NCBI GenBank assembly: GCA_017395425.1
Contig: JAFPUM010000002.1
Coordinates: 62,001 to 126,000, forward strand
DNA length: 64,000 nt
Reading direction: 5' to 3'
Origin: Clostridia bacterium
Lineage (GTDB): Bacteria > Bacillota > Clostridia > Oscillospirales > Acutalibacteraceae
Below, piece after piece: positions 1 through 9,723 of this stretch (positions are counted from its first letter, which is position 1; every line of letters begins with the position of its first letter). The translations under genes and the position numbers were made by a program. The notes under the pieces are model-generated. The model made no database searches. It saw only the letters and a program-made list of their open reading frames with translations, and was not told the DNA's origin.

Positions 1-1
1 A

Positions 2-280
2 CTCTTCGCGAGCGAAGTCAAGTCCGCCAAGACCGTTGTCTGGAACGGACCGATGGGCGTGTTTGAAAATCCGATTCTCGCCAAGGGCACCATCGCGGTT
101 GCCAAGGCACTGGCGGAGACCGAGGCTACCACCATTATCGGCGGCGGCGATTCTGCGGCGGCTGTCAACCAGCTCGGCTTCGGCGACAAGATGTCCCACA
201 TTTCTACCGGCGGCGGCGCTTCCCTTGAATTCCTCGAGGGCAAGGAGCTTCCCGGCATTGCCTGCCTGAACGAGAAATAA
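2..280 (+). CDS. pgk: Phosphoglycerate kinase, C-terminal part (5' end outside window)
   Basis: Glycolytic enzyme moving phosphate from 1,3-bisphosphoglycerate to ADP in the cytoplasm. Only the last 92 residues are present. They carry the conserved [10 protein letters not shown] stretch, the [11 protein letters not shown] nucleotide-binding turn and the [13 protein letters not shown] terminus typical of all bacterial Pgk proteins. The frame is open from the left edge to a TAA at 278-280. The next genes are tpiA and gpmI, the usual clostridial glycolytic cluster, so identity is secure although most of the gene is missing. Confidence 0.96.
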   Translation, partial: LFASEVKSAKTVVWNGPMGVFENPILAKGTIAVAKALAETEATTIIGGGDSAAAVNQLGFGDKMSHISTGGGASLEFLEGKELPGIACLNEK

Positions 281-413
281 GTTTTCCCGGTTCAGGAAAA
301 TCCAATAAAGAAATCAAGCGGGGCTGATTCCGTGCAGGCTTTAGACTGCTTTTAGGGGTCAGTTCCGTATACTTTATGTACAAATATTACCAAAAAGGAA
401 TGAATAAAATATT

Positions 414-1181
414 ATGAATAAATCCCTTCGTAAGGCGGTTATCGCCGGCAACTGGAAGATGAACAAGACTCCCGCTGAGACAACCGTACTGATTAACGAG
501 ATCGCTCCCCTTGTTAAGGACGCGGACTGCGACGTGCTGGTGTGCGTTCCGTATGTCGATCTCTGGAACGCGCTGGAAGCTACCAAGGGCACCAATATCA
601 AGGTCGGCGCGGAGAACTGCCACTGGGCAAAGAGTGGTGCTTTCACCGCGGAAGTGAGCGCGGATATGCTCACCTCTATGGGCGTGGAATATGTCATCAT
701 CGGTCACAGCGAGCGCAGACAGTATTTCGGTGAGACCGACGCGACGGTCAACGCCCGCACCAGAGCCGCCCTTGAAACCGGTATGACCGCGATTGTCTGT
801 GTCGGCGAGACCCTGGAACAGCGTGAAGCGGGCATTACCGAGTCGCTCGTGCGCGAGCAGACCACCAAGGCGCTCGAAAATGTCACCGCCGAGCAGCTCG
901 ACAGAATCATCATTGCCTATGAACCCGTATGGGCGATCGGCACCGGCAAGACCGCTACGGCAGAGCAGGCAAATGAAGTCTGCAAGATCATCCGCACCCT
1001 CATCGGTGAGCTTTACGGCGCCGAAGCAGGCGACAAGATGGTGATTCAGTACGGCGGATCCATGAACGACAGCAACGCCGTGGAACTGCTGGATCAGCCC
1101 GATGTGGACGGCGGTCTGATCGGCGGCGCTTCTCTTGTGGCAACCAAGTTTGCAGCGATCGTTGCGGCTGCCAGCCGATAA
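414..1181 (+). CDS. tpiA: Triosephosphate isomerase
   Basis: Interconverts dihydroxyacetone phosphate and glyceraldehyde 3-phosphate in cytoplasmic glycolysis. The 255-residue length is normal for the TIM-barrel family. Visible are the substrate-binding lysine in GNWKMNK (Lys15), the catalytic histidine in IIGHSERR (His98), the catalytic base in AYEPVWAIGTGK (Glu170, followed by the flexible loop) and the phosphate-binding GGS and GGLIGGASL turns. The ATG at 414 is preceded by an AAGGAA ribosome binding site; the ATG at 400 is out of frame. It lies 133 bases after pgk, and no terminator is seen between them, so the two are probably cotranscribed. Confidence 0.98.
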   Translation: MNKSLRKAVIAGNWKMNKTPAETTVLINEIAPLVKDADCDVLVCVPYVDLWNALEATKGTNIKVGAENCHWAKSGAFTAEVSADMLTSMGVEYVIIGHSERRQYFGETDATVNARTRAALETGMTAIVCVGETLEQREAGITESLVREQTTKALENVTAEQLDRIIIAYEPVWAIGTGKTATAEQANEVCKIIRTLIGELYGAEAGDKMVIQYGGSMNDSNAVELLDQPDVDGGLIGGASLVATKFAAIVAAASR

Positions 1182-1183
1182 AT

Positions 1184-1252
1184 TTAGTGATTAGTGATTA
1201 GTGATTAGTGGTCAGTGGTCAGCTTCCGGCAAGCCGCTGACCACCGGAAGCT
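1184..1252. repeat. Heptad tandem repeat followed by overlapping inverted repeats
   Basis: Five 7-base units run from 1184 to 1218 (three TTAGTGA, then TTAGTGG and TCAGTGG). Immediately after, AGCTTCCGG (1221-1229) is the reverse complement of CCGGAAGCT (1244-1252), and GTGGTCAG (1215-1222) is the reverse complement of CTGACCAC (1237-1244). The two possible stems overlap and cannot form together. The element fills the tpiA-gpmI gap. It resembles a small palindromic repeat rather than a simple terminator, because no T-run follows. Confidence 0.7.
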
Positions 1253-1275
1253 AATTGTGAGGAAGGAATAACAAT

Positions 1276-2808
1276 ATGAAGAAACCCGTAGTACTTTGTA
1301 TTATGGACGGCTATGGCATCAAGGATCCCTTCGGCAATGCCATCGCTGCCGCCAAAAAGCCGAATCTGGATCGGTTCTTTGAAGAAAACGCCTACACCAC
1401 GATCGGCGCGTCCGGCATGGCGGTGGGTCTGCCCGACGGTCAGATGGGCAACAGCGAAGTCGGTCATACCAATATGGGTGCCGGCCGCATTGTCTATCAG
1501 GAACTGACCCGTATCACCAAAGCCATCAACGAAGGCACCTTTGCCTCGAACGAAGCCATCAAAGGCGCAATGGTCAACTGCAAGATCAAGGGCGGCGCGC
1601 TGCATCTCATGGGGCTCATGAGTGACGGCGGCGTTCACAGCCATATCACCCACCTTTACGCGCTGCTGGAAATGGCGAAGAAATACGGCATTCACGACGT
1701 CTTTGTGCATTGCTTCCTCGATGGACGCGACGTACCGCCCGCTTCCGGCGCGGATTATGTGGCACAGCTTCAGGAAAAAATGAAGGAAATCGGCGTGGGC
1801 AAGGTTGCCACTGTCATGGGACGGTATTATGCCATGGACAGAGACAACCGCTGGTCGCGTGTCTCCAAGGCATATGACGCAATGGTTTACGGCGAGGGCA
1901 TTCAGAATCCTGACCCGGTAGCGGCGATCAAGGCTTCGTATGAGCAGATTGACGAGGAAGGCAAGCACATCACGGATGAATTCGTGGTGCCGGTGGTCTG
2001 TCTCGAAGGCGCCAATATCAAGGACGACGATTCGGTCATCTTCTTCAATTTCCGCCCCGACCGCGCCCGTGAAATCACCCGCGCGCTGGTAGACCCCGAT
2101 TTTCTCGGCTTTACCCGCCGCAGCTTCCTCAGGCTTTACTATGTCTGCATGACCCAATATGACGCTACCATGCCCAATGCCAAGGTTGCTTTCACGCCTC
2201 AGTCGCTTAAAAACACGCTGGGCGAATACATTTCCGATCTGGGACTCAAGCAGCTCCGTATTGCCGAGACCGAAAAATATGCCCATGTGACGTTCTTCTT
2301 CAACGGCGGTGTGGAAACCCAGTACGAGGGCGAAGACAGAGTGCTGGTCAAGTCCCCCGCTGTGGCAACCTATGATCTCCAGCCGGAGATGAGTGCCTTT
2401 GAGGTGCGCGACCGGTTGGTGGAGTGCATTCGCTCCAAGAAGTACGACGTCATTATCGTGAATTTCGCCAACTGCGATATGGTGGGTCACACCGGTATCT
2501 TTGACGCTGCCGTGGCGGCAGTGGAAGCGGTGGATGCCTGCGTGGGTGATGTCGTGCGTGCGGCTGTCGATGAGATGGGCGGCGTAGTCATGATTACCGC
2601 CGACCACGGTAATGCCGATCAGATGCTGGATGACAAGGGTAAGCCCTTTACCGCGCATTCCACCAATCCCGTTCCCTTCTGCGTGGTAGGGCATCACTGC
2701 CGTCTGCGCGAAGGCGGCTGCCTGGCGGATATCGCTCCGACCATTCTCGAAGTCATGGGACTGGCACAGCCCAAGGAAATGACCGGTGTATCACTGATTG
2801 CCAGATAA
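1276..2808 (+). CDS. gpmI: 2,3-bisphosphoglycerate-independent phosphoglycerate mutase
   Basis: Interconverts 3- and 2-phosphoglycerate using two Mn ions and a phosphoserine intermediate. The 510-residue length is typical of this alkaline-phosphatase-superfamily enzyme. Seen are the N-terminal metal ligand in CIMDGYG (Asp11), the phosphorylated serine in [11 protein letters not shown] (Ser60), the substrate-binding [11 protein letters not shown] and [12 protein letters not shown] segments, FRPDRARE, and the C-terminal metal site [11 protein letters not shown] followed by [19 protein letters not shown] ribosome binding site lies just before the ATG. It completes the pgk-tpiA-gpmI run and is followed by a strong terminator. 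Confidence 0.98.
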   Translation: MKKPVVLCIMDGYGIKDPFGNAIAAAKKPNLDRFFEENAYTTIGASGMAVGLPDGQMGNSEVGHTNMGAGRIVYQELTRITKAINEGTFASNEAIKGAMVNCKIKGGALHLMGLMSDGGVHSHITHLYALLEMAKKYGIHDVFVHCFLDGRDVPPASGADYVAQLQEKMKEIGVGKVATVMGRYYAMDRDNRWSRVSKAYDAMVYGEGIQNPDPVAAIKASYEQIDEEGKHITDEFVVPVVCLEGANIKDDDSVIFFNFRPDRAREITRALVDPDFLGFTRRSFLRLYYVCMTQYDATMPNAKVAFTPQSLKNTLGEYISDLGLKQLRIAETEKYAHVTFFFNGGVETQYEGEDRVLVKSPAVATYDLQPEMSAFEVRDRLVECIRSKKYDVIIVNFANCDMVGHTGIFDAAVAAVEAVDACVGDVVRAAVDEMGGVVMITADHGNADQMLDDKGKPFTAHSTNPVPFCVVGHHCRLREGGCLADIAPTILEVMGLAQPKEMTGVSLIAR

Positions 2809-2862
2809 TTTTTCCGCCCCGAAAGACCGTTCAGCGGAATTGTAATGATATAGAAACAGCAA

Positions 2863-2909
2863 CCGAGCGGGCATACTCTCTTTCAGAAGCAAATGCCCGC
2901 TCGGTTTTT
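2863..2909 (+). terminator. Rho-independent terminator after gpmI
   Basis: CCGAGCGGGCAT (2863-2874) pairs perfectly with ATGCCCGCTCGG (2893-2904) and is followed by five T residues. It ends the glycolytic cluster 55 bases after the gpmI stop. Confidence 0.9.
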
Positions 2910-2934
2910 ATTGAACACGGAAGGGAGTCAATCC

Positions 2935-3675
2935 ATGAAAGAGTACCGGAATTATATCTTTGATCTGTACGGCACGCTGGTGGATATCAATACCAATGAA
3001 GGCAAGCCGTATCTGTGGAAAAAAGTGACGGAGATGTATGCCTATTACGGCGCACACTATACCCCATCGGAATTCCGGAAGGCATATCTGCGCCTTTGCG
3101 CGGCGCATACCGAAGCGCTGCGGGCGAAAAACGGTGCCAAGTATCCCGAAATCCAGCTCGAATATGTCTTTCAGGATCTCTTTACCGAGAAAGGCGTGAC
3201 GGTTTCAATGGAGATCATCCGCACCATCGGACAGGCGTTCCGGGTGATTTCCACCAAATTCCTCTGTCTTTACAAAGGCGTGCCGGAACTGCTGGACGCG
3301 ATTCACGCGGCGGGCAAGAAGGTCTATCTGCTCTCCAATGCACAGGAGATGTTCACCAAGCACGAAATGATCTCGCTGGGGATTTACGACAAGTTCGACG
3401 GCATTGTCTTTTCATCGGATGAGGGACTGTGCAAGCCGGAAGAGAAATTTTTCCGTACCGTAGTGGAGCGTTACGGGCTGCATATCGACGAATGCCTTAT
3501 GATCGGCAACGACGCGGGTACTGATATCGCAGGCGCAAGGAATATAGGTATGGATTCGCTCTACATACACTCGGACATCTCTCCGAAGCTCACCGACCTG
3601 ACCGGCGCGGACATTCCCGCGACCTTCAAAGTCATGGACGGGGATTTTACCAAAATAAAGGATTTAGTGCTGTAA
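2935..3675 (+). CDS. HAD-superfamily hydrolase (subfamily IA, YjjG-like)
   Basis: Predicted cytoplasmic phosphatase of 246 residues; substrate unknown. Motif I is FDLYGTLVDI near the N-terminus (nucleophile Asp and acid Asp), motif II is YLLSNAQ, motif III is the lysine in CKPEEKFF, and motif IV is MIGNDAGTDIAGA. An alpha-helical cap domain lies between motifs I and II, as in subfamily IA. The ATG at 2935 is preferred over an upstream in-frame ATG at 2893 because GGAAGGGA sits 8 bases before it and because 2893 lies inside the preceding terminator. It is probably monocistronic. A second HAD protein lies at 46012. Confidence 0.9.
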   Translation: MKEYRNYIFDLYGTLVDINTNEGKPYLWKKVTEMYAYYGAHYTPSEFRKAYLRLCAAHTEALRAKNGAKYPEIQLEYVFQDLFTEKGVTVSMEIIRTIGQAFRVISTKFLCLYKGVPELLDAIHAAGKKVYLLSNAQEMFTKHEMISLGIYDKFDGIVFSSDEGLCKPEEKFFRTVVERYGLHIDECLMIGNDAGTDIAGARNIGMDSLYIHSDISPKLTDLTGADIPATFKVMDGDFTKIKDLVL

Positions 3676-3692
3676 GTTTTCAAACACGCCAA

Positions 3693-3760
3693 AAACGGGT
3701 CAGGGAACCGCTGTCATATATCTTTGGGAAGAGATATGACAAATGTTCTTTGACCCGTTT
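3693..3760. terminator. Bidirectional terminator between the HAD gene and nadE
   Basis: The outer stem AAACGGGTCA (3693-3702) pairs with TGACCCGTTT (3751-3760). Nested inside is GTCATATATCTT (3712-3723) pairing with AAGAGATATGAC (3728-3739) with one mismatch. A T-rich stretch follows on the plus strand and an A-rich stretch precedes it, so it can serve both converging genes. Flanking TCAAAC and GTTTGA segments extend the symmetry. Confidence 0.8.
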
Positions 3761-3792
3761 ATTCTCTATCAGGCGTTTGACATCAAAGCTTG

Positions 3793-5697
3793 TTAAAAAT
3801 CCTGCAACGTCGCCAGATAACTGCCCGCGTCGGAGGGCATCCGCCAGTCGCCGCGCGGAGAGACGGCAACACTGCCCACTTTGGGACCGTCGGGCAGACA
3901 GCTTCGTTTGAACTGCTGGGTGACAAAGCGTCGCAGGAAGGTCTGAAGCCATTTATGAATGGTTTCGGGAGAATAATCCCCATCAAAGGTGAGGCAGGCG
4001 AGACGGTAGATTTTCCGGGGAGAGAAGCCGCAGCGCAGGAAATAATAAAGGAAGAAATCGTGCAGTTCATAGGGACCCACCAAATCCTCGGTGCGCTGCG
4101 CAATCTCGCCGTTTTCCTCCGGCGGGAGCAGTTCGGGACTGACGGGGGTATCCAACACGTCATAGAGAACGGAGCGCAGCGGTTCGGGAGAAACGGAGGC
4201 AAAGTAATCCACAAGATAGCGCACTAAGGTCTTGGGTACGCCTGCGTTGACGCCGTACATGGACATATGGTCGCCGTTATAAGTAGCCCAGCCCAGCGCC
4301 AGTTCTGAGAGATCGCCGGTGCCGATGACCAGACCGCCGTGAAGGTTGGCGGTGTTCATCAGAATCAGCGTGCGCATACGCGCCTGCGAATTTTCATAGG
4401 TCACGTCAGTGGTCACGCCGTCATGACCGATATCGCGGAAATGCTGCTGTACGGCGTCGTGAATATCCACTTCGCGGAAAGAGGTGCCGAGTGCCTCCGC
4501 CATCTTCTGAGCGTTGGATTTGGTGCGGGATGTCGTACCGAAACAGGGCATGGTGAGCGCAATAATATTTTCCATCGGGTAGTGCAGCTGACGGAACGCG
4601 TCCACGGTCACGAGATAGGCAAGCGTGGAATCCAGTCCGCCGGAAAGCCCGATGACCGCGTGATCGGAGTGGCTGCCTTTCAATCGCTGCTGCAATCCCG
4701 CACTCTGAATGTGAATGATTTCGCGGCAGCGTTCCTCCAGATGATCGCGGGAGGAAGGCACAAACGGCGCTTTCGGGAAGGTGCGGGTGAGCTTGGTTTC
4801 GGTAATATCGAGATGGAAATGCGCAAGTAAGGGGTATTCCTCGGAGACACTGCTCACAAACGTAGACATACGGCGGCGGTCGGCGTTGAGCTTTTGAACG
4901 TCGATATCCGCCGTGATAAAGGTGCCGGTAGACCAGCGCTGTTCGGCGAGCATTGCGCCGTTTTCCGCAATCATGCCGTGACCCGAAAAAACCAGATCGG
5001 TGGTGGATTCACCGCCCCCCGCGCTGCTGTACACATACGCGCCCACCTGACTGGCGGAAAGGTGGCGCACGAGTTCCCGGCGGTAAGCCGCCTTTCCGAT
5101 GACCTCATTGCTGCATGAGAGGTTGCAGATAACGTTGGCGCCTGCCAGCGCGAGATGTACGGACGGCGGAAAAGGTACCCATGCGTCCTCACAGATTTCT
5201 ACTCCCACCACCAGTTCCGGCAGCTCAGCGCAGCGGAAATAGCCCTGACCCAGAGAAATGGTTTGCCCGAGATAGCGGATAACGGTTTCCTGCCGGGGAG
5301 CGGGAGAAAAGCGGCGCCCTTCATAAAATTCGGCATAGGTGGGAATATGTGTTTTGGGAACCAGACCGATAAGCCGACCGCGGTTGATAACAGCGGCACA
5401 GTTGTAAAGCGCGCCGTCCCACGGTACCGGAACACCCACGATGACCAGCGTGTCCATGTCTGCGGTAGCGGCAACGACGCGCCTGAGTGCGGTTTCCGCT
5501 GCGTCCAGCAATGCCTGCTGAAGAAAAAGGTCTTCTAAGGTATAGCCTGTGATACCCAGTTCCGTAAAGACCGCGATTTTGACGCCCTGCGCGTGCATAT
5601 CACGGAGCATGGCAATCATGCGGTCGGCATTGACGGCAGGGTTGCCTAAGGCGATTTCGGGAACACCTGCGGCGGCTTTGATAAATCCGTCTGTCAT
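3793..5697 (-). CDS. nadE: Glutamine-dependent NAD(+) synthase
   Basis: Last step of NAD synthesis: amidates nicotinate adenine dinucleotide with ATP, using ammonia released from glutamine. The 634-residue protein has an N-terminal nitrilase-type glutaminase domain with the catalytic triad visible as Glu46 ([14 protein letters not shown]), Lys in [12 protein letters not shown] and Cys in [10 protein letters not shown]. The C-terminal synthetase domain carries the PP-loop GLSGGLDST. The ATG at 5697 follows AGGAAAGGA at a rather long distance. It is the last gene of the long leftward operon, 63 bases after recN. NAD kinase lies four genes upstream in the same operon, so two NAD-metabolism enzymes share a transcript. 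Confidence 0.97.
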   Translation of the reverse strand: MTDGFIKAAAGVPEIALGNPAVNADRMIAMLRDMHAQGVKIAVFTELGITGYTLEDLFLQQALLDAAETALRRVVAATADMDTLVIVGVPVPWDGALYNCAAVINRGRLIGLVPKTHIPTYAEFYEGRRFSPAPRQETVIRYLGQTISLGQGYFRCAELPELVVGVEICEDAWVPFPPSVHLALAGANVICNLSCSNEVIGKAAYRRELVRHLSASQVGAYVYSSAGGGESTTDLVFSGHGMIAENGAMLAEQRWSTGTFITADIDVQKLNADRRRMSTFVSSVSEEYPLLAHFHLDITETKLTRTFPKAPFVPSSRDHLEERCREIIHIQSAGLQQRLKGSHSDHAVIGLSGGLDSTLAYLVTVDAFRQLHYPMENIIALTMPCFGTTSRTKSNAQKMAEALGTSFREVDIHDAVQQHFRDIGHDGVTTDVTYENSQARMRTLILMNTANLHGGLVIGTGDLSELALGWATYNGDHMSMYGVNAGVPKTLVRYLVDYFASVSPEPLRSVLYDVLDTPVSPELLPPEENGEIAQRTEDLVGPYELHDFFLYYFLRCGFSPRKIYRLACLTFDGDYSPETIHKWLQTFLRRFVTQQFKRSCLPDGPKVGSVAVSPRGDWRMPSDAGSYLATLQDF

Positions 5698-5760
5698 AGT
5701 GTGAATTCCGTCCTTTCCTATCCAAAAAATAATGACTTGACATGACCGCCTTGATAATGA

Positions 5761-7449
5761 TTATGGCGACGTATCATAAAATCCCGCGTTGTTAAGCAGT
5801 TCTTCGGCGGTACGGCGCATGGTGTCGGTGATCACGTCGCCGCCGTTGATCCGCGCCAGTTCCTCCCGCCGTTCGGCAAAGTCCAGCGGACGGACAGAAG
5901 TGAAGGTACGTCCTCCCTCCACATTTTTCTGAATCAGCAGATGGGTATCCGCCTGCGCCGCGAGCTGTGCCAGATGGGTAATACAGATGATCTGACGGCT
6001 GCGGGACACTTCCCTCAGCTTCACGCCTACCTTATGCGCGGCGCGTCCGCTGATGCCGGTATCCACCTCGTCAAAAATCATGGTGTCGATGTCGTCAATA
6101 TCCGCCAGCACGGTCTTGATTGCCAGCATAATGCGGCTGAGTTCGCCGCCCGACGCAATCTTGCCCAGCGGCTTGGGCGGTTCGCCGGGGTTGGCGGAAA
6201 TCAGGAATTCCACCGTGTCCGCTCCGTTGGGACCAAGTTCACAGGGCTGAATATCCACAGCAAGCGTCACACGGGGCATATCGAGAAAGGTGAGTTCTCT
6301 GCCCACTGCCTCACAGAACCGGTCGGCAGCCGCACGGCGAAGCGACGTGATCTCCGCGGCAGCCCGTGCGGTATCGTGGTGAAGCGATCTTGCCTGCTGT
6401 GCCAGTTCCTCCAGCCGTTCGTCCGAACGCTCCATCGTGTCAAGTTCCTGCCGCGCCCGCGCCAGATAATCCAGCGCTTCCTGCTCGTCACCATACTTGC
6501 GGCGTATCTTCGCGAGCGTTTCCAGCCGGGTTTCGATTTCGTCCAGCTCATACGGACTGAATTCACTGTCCTCCCGAAGCGCCATCGTCTCCGCCGCCAC
6601 ATCCTCCAATTCATATCCCAGATTCCGCAGCCGTTCACACAAATTCGCCGCAGCAGGCAGCAGCGACGAGAGCGACAGTAATTCCTCACAGCAGCGTTCC
6701 ATCATCGACTGGGCGCCGTCGAAGTCCTCTCCCCCCCCGATCATCGCGGAGACTGCGCCGAGTGCCTGTTCCACCCGTTCGGCGTTCACGATTCTCTCCC
6801 GCCGCTGCTTTAATGATTCTGTCTCCCCCACCGTTACTGACGCGCTTTCCAGTTCCTCAATCTGATAGCGGAGCATATCCATACGCCGTTCTTTTTCCGC
6901 GTCATCCACACGGGACTGCTTCCATTCCCGCAGTGTATCACTGTATTCCCGATAGAGAGCGGCATAGGCGGCAAGCTTGTCGGCATAGCCGCCCATACTG
7001 TCGAGATATTTCATATGGCGCTCCGTAGACAGCAGCGCCTGGTTTTCATGCTGTCCGTGAATATGAATGAGTTCCCGTCCCACACTGCGCAGAAGCGACA
7101 GCGTGGCGGGACGGTCATTGATCCTGACACTGCCCCGACCGTCTGCGCGGATTTCCCGCTGGAGCAGCAGGCAGCCGCCGTCCTCCTGGCTGGGTTCCAC
7201 GCCCAGCGTGGAAAGCACTTCCGCCGTGGCGGTCGAAATGCCTTCAAATGTCGCACTGACAAACGCCCTGTCCGCCCCGGTGCGAATCAATTCGCGGCTG
7301 GTGCGCTGACCCAGTACGGCGTGAATGGAATCAATCAAAATAGACTTGCCCGCGCCGGTTTCGCCGGTCAGCACGTTAAAGCCCTTGTGAAAATCAATTT
7401 CTGCCCGCTCGATCACAGCGATATTTTCAATATACAGTTTACTGATCAT
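5761..7449 (-). CDS. recN: DNA repair protein RecN
   Basis: SMC-like ATPase acting early in repair of double-strand breaks. The 562-residue length is typical. The Walker A motif is TGETGAGKS (residues 28-36). Two coiled-coil arms, rich in Glu, Arg and Leu, fill roughly residues 155-370. The C-terminal half has the ABC signature ASGGELSRIMLA and the Walker B/D-loop FDEVDTGISGRAA. The ATG at 7449 is preceded by an AGGTGAGAG site. It follows argR by about 50 bases, in the conserved tlyA-nadK-argR-recN order of Clostridia and Bacilli. Confidence 0.97.
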   Translation of the reverse strand: MISKLYIENIAVIERAEIDFHKGFNVLTGETGAGKSILIDSIHAVLGQRTSRELIRTGADRAFVSATFEGISTATAEVLSTLGVEPSQEDGGCLLLQREIRADGRGSVRINDRPATLSLLRSVGRELIHIHGQHENQALLSTERHMKYLDSMGGYADKLAAYAALYREYSDTLREWKQSRVDDAEKERRMDMLRYQIEELESASVTVGETESLKQRRERIVNAERVEQALGAVSAMIGGGEDFDGAQSMMERCCEELLSLSSLLPAAANLCERLRNLGYELEDVAAETMALREDSEFSPYELDEIETRLETLAKIRRKYGDEQEALDYLARARQELDTMERSDERLEELAQQARSLHHDTARAAAEITSLRRAAADRFCEAVGRELTFLDMPRVTLAVDIQPCELGPNGADTVEFLISANPGEPPKPLGKIASGGELSRIMLAIKTVLADIDDIDTMIFDEVDTGISGRAAHKVGVKLREVSRSRQIICITHLAQLAAQADTHLLIQKNVEGGRTFTSVRPLDFAERREELARINGGDVITDTMRRTAEELLNNAGFYDTSP

Positions 7450-7500
7450 GAAGTTCTCTCACCTGATATTTTTCTGCATCATATATTGTGTTGCTGTTCG

Positions 7501-7962
7501 TTATCGGATCGACACGCCCAGAAGCTTTTCCATCTCTTCGGTCAGCGCCTGCGCGTCCTTGTCGGTGCGGCAGAGTACAAAGATCGTGTCCTCCCCCGCC
7601 AGTGTGCCGACAATATTCTCCCACGCCAGCTTGTCAAACGCTGCGCACACGCCCTGCGCCATGCCGGTCACACATCTCACGCACACAATATTCTGCCCAC
7701 GTGCCACGGAAGCCACATTATCTGCGAAAAGCCGGAAAAATTTTTCCGAATTGATCGTGTGTTCCCCACCGGTTTCGGCATAGCGGCTGGTTCCCGTTCC
7801 AGAAGGAATCTTGACCAGTCTCAGATAATTGATGTCACGCGAGATAGTCGCCTGCGTCACATGATAGCCCTGCTCCGCCAGCAGCGCCATGAGTTTTTCC
7901 TGCGTGTCCACATCGTTCTCTCTTATGATGTCCAGAATCTTTCTGTGTCTTGCGTTCTTCAA
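7501..7962 (-). CDS. argR: Arginine repressor ArgR/AhrC family
   Basis: Hexameric arginine-sensing transcription factor that represses arginine synthesis and activates catabolism. The N-terminal winged helix contains the HRKILDIIREN segment and the recognition-helix signature VTQATISRDI. The C-terminal oligomerisation and arginine-binding domain has GTLAGEDTIFVL. No ATG suits the start. A TTG at 7962, 12 bases after GAAGGA, gives 153 residues, close to the usual 150. A TTG at 7998, overlapping the nadK stop, gives 165 residues but has no Shine-Dalgarno sequence. It sits between nadK and recN, as in many Firmicutes. Confidence 0.93.
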   Translation of the reverse strand: MKNARHRKILDIIRENDVDTQEKLMALLAEQGYHVTQATISRDINYLRLVKIPSGTGTSRYAETGGEHTINSEKFFRLFADNVASVARGQNIVCVRCVTGMAQGVCAAFDKLAWENIVGTLAGEDTIFVLCRTDKDAQALTEEMEKLLGVSIR

Positions 7963-7990
7963 AAAACGATCCCGTCCTTCACCGTCACTC

Positions 7991-8845
7991 TCACTCAAGT
8001 GACATTTTCTGCGTAAATACGCTTGTAAAGCTGTTTTGCTTGATAATTATAAATTTAGCGCTTTGACGAGATTTCTTAATATGAATGGTACAGCCCGCTT
8101 CCAACTGATAATAGCTGTCCCCGTCCATATTCAGAAAAACCTCGTTATCCCGCGTAATCATAGGCGCGATGTCCAAAGTCGCGTCACTTGCAAAGATAAT
8201 GGAACGGTCACACAATGAATGGGGACAAATCGGCGTCAGAATAATACTCTTGACCGCCGGGTCCACCACCGGACCGCCTGCCGACAGCGAATACGCCGTA
8301 GAGCCTGTGGGTGTGGAAAAAATCAGCCCGTCGGCGCGGTATTGCAGGCAGACGTTGTCGTTGTGCATCACACTGAAATCAATGATATGGGAGGTTGTTC
8401 CCCGTGAAAGCACCGCGTCATTCAGTACAATATTGCGGTATTGGCACCGCCCGTTCTGATTGACCGTCACATCCAGCATCATACGCCGCTGTATCGCGTA
8501 TTCCTTGGTCACCAGCCGGGAGATCAGATCCAGTTCCGAAAATTCCAGACCCGCCATAAATCCCAGCCGTCCCAGATTCAGCCCAAGCACCGGTTTATCG
8601 TACACCGACGCGCTCGTGGCGCTTCGCAGGATGGTTCCGTCTCCGCCGATTGCAATCACCGCATCACAGTCGGTCATCAGTTCTCCGATATCATCACTCC
8701 ACCGATCGCAATGATAGCGGTAAATTTCGTGGTCAGGCGACGTCATCCAGACCGCACACTTCAATTCATGCAGCTTGCGGCAGAGCCGCAGCGTATTCTG
8801 ATAAATATCCGGCTTGTCGTTGTTGGGCGTAATGAGCAGATTCAT
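7991..8845 (-). CDS. nadK: NAD kinase
   Basis: Phosphorylates NAD to NADP in the cytoplasm. The 284-residue protein shows the diphosphate-binding IGGDGTIL motif, NDAVLSRG, and the conserved RADGLIFSTPTGSTAYS stretch followed by SAGGP, which together define the family. The ATG at 8845 (MNLLITPNN) is chosen over an in-frame upstream start at 8902 because GAGGGGGGA lies 8-9 bases before it and the longer start would overlap tlyA. It lies between tlyA and argR. Its product NADP is the substrate of the transhydrogenase encoded at 29.8-32.6 kb. Confidence 0.96.
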   Translation of the reverse strand: MNLLITPNNDKPDIYQNTLRLCRKLHELKCAVWMTSPDHEIYRYHCDRWSDDIGELMTDCDAVIAIGGDGTILRSATSASVYDKPVLGLNLGRLGFMAGLEFSELDLISRLVTKEYAIQRRMMLDVTVNQNGRCQYRNIVLNDAVLSRGTTSHIIDFSVMHNDNVCLQYRADGLIFSTPTGSTAYSLSAGGPVVDPAVKSIILTPICPHSLCDRSIIFASDATLDIAPMITRDNEVFLNMDGDSYYQLEAGCTIHIKKSRQSAKFIIIKQNSFTSVFTQKMSLE

Positions 8846-8898
8846 TCTGTGTGTCCCCCCTCTCTTCTGACACGCTTTCTCCTTAAACGCCTTTTTTA

Positions 8899-9723
8899 TC
8901 ACCCCAGCGCTGTATGAGATGCCTCAACCAGCGCTGCCGCATCAAATCGGTTTTCTTCTTCCACGCCGACAGGTATCTCCGATTCATTCTCTTTTCGTGC
9001 GTAAATCAGGTATTCAATGTTGCCCTCCGGACCCTTGATAGGCGAATAGTCCAGTCCCAGCACACGGAAGCGCTGTTCTTCCATCAGCGCGAGTATCTTT
9101 TCGATCACCTCACGGTGAATGGCAGGGTCACGTACTACGCCTTTCTTGCCTACTTTTCCTTTGCCTGCTTCAAACTGCGGTTTGATCAGGCACATGATCT
9201 CGCCGCCGTCCCTGAGCAGCTGCCGCACCACCGGTACCACCAGCGTCAGCGAAATAAACGACACATCCACGCTGGCAAAATCCAGCTGATCGGCAACCTG
9301 TTCGGGGGTGACATAACGGATATTGGTACGCTCCATATTGACCACGCGGGGATCGCTGCGCAGCTTCCAGACCAACTGCCCGTATCCCACATCCACCGCG
9401 TAGACCTTCGCGGCGCCGTTTTGCAGCATACAGTCCGTAAAACCGCCGTGAGAAGCGCCTACATCCATGCAGATTTTTCCTTCCAAGGCAAGTCCGAAAG
9501 CTTTCACCGCCTTGTCCAGTTTGAGACCGCCCCGGCTGGCAAAGGGAAGCTTGGTGCCGCGCACCTCAATTTTAGCATCGGGCTTGACGGACGTGCCGGG
9601 TTTATCCTCCTTCTGATTGTTGACATACACAATGCCTTCCATAATCATGGCTTTGGCTTTTTCACGGCTCTCCGCAAGTCCCGCCTCAAATACCGCTGTG
9701 TCCAGTCTGATTTTTCCGCTCAA
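8899..9723 (-). CDS. tlyA: TlyA-family rRNA (cytidine-2'-O)-methyltransferase
   Basis: Predicted S-adenosylmethionine-dependent methyltransferase acting on rRNA; the family was earlier called hemolysin A. The 274 residues begin with an S4 RNA-binding domain (RLDTAVFEAGLAESREKA, about residues 5-65). An FtsJ-like Rossmann domain follows, with the SAM loop DVGASHGGFTDCML and the segment DVSFISLTLV; the LIKPQFEAGKGKVGKKGVV segment is also conserved in the family. Its ATG overlaps the dxs stop codon in an ATGA, indicating translational coupling. Gene order dxs-tlyA-nadK-argR-recN is conserved in Clostridia. Confidence 0.95.
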   Translation of the reverse strand: MSGKIRLDTAVFEAGLAESREKAKAMIMEGIVYVNNQKEDKPGTSVKPDAKIEVRGTKLPFASRGGLKLDKAVKAFGLALEGKICMDVGASHGGFTDCMLQNGAAKVYAVDVGYGQLVWKLRSDPRVVNMERTNIRYVTPEQVADQLDFASVDVSFISLTLVVPVVRQLLRDGGEIMCLIKPQFEAGKGKVGKKGVVRDPAIHREVIEKILALMEEQRFRVLGLDYSPIKGPEGNIEYLIYARKENESEIPVGVEEENRFDAAALVEASHTALG

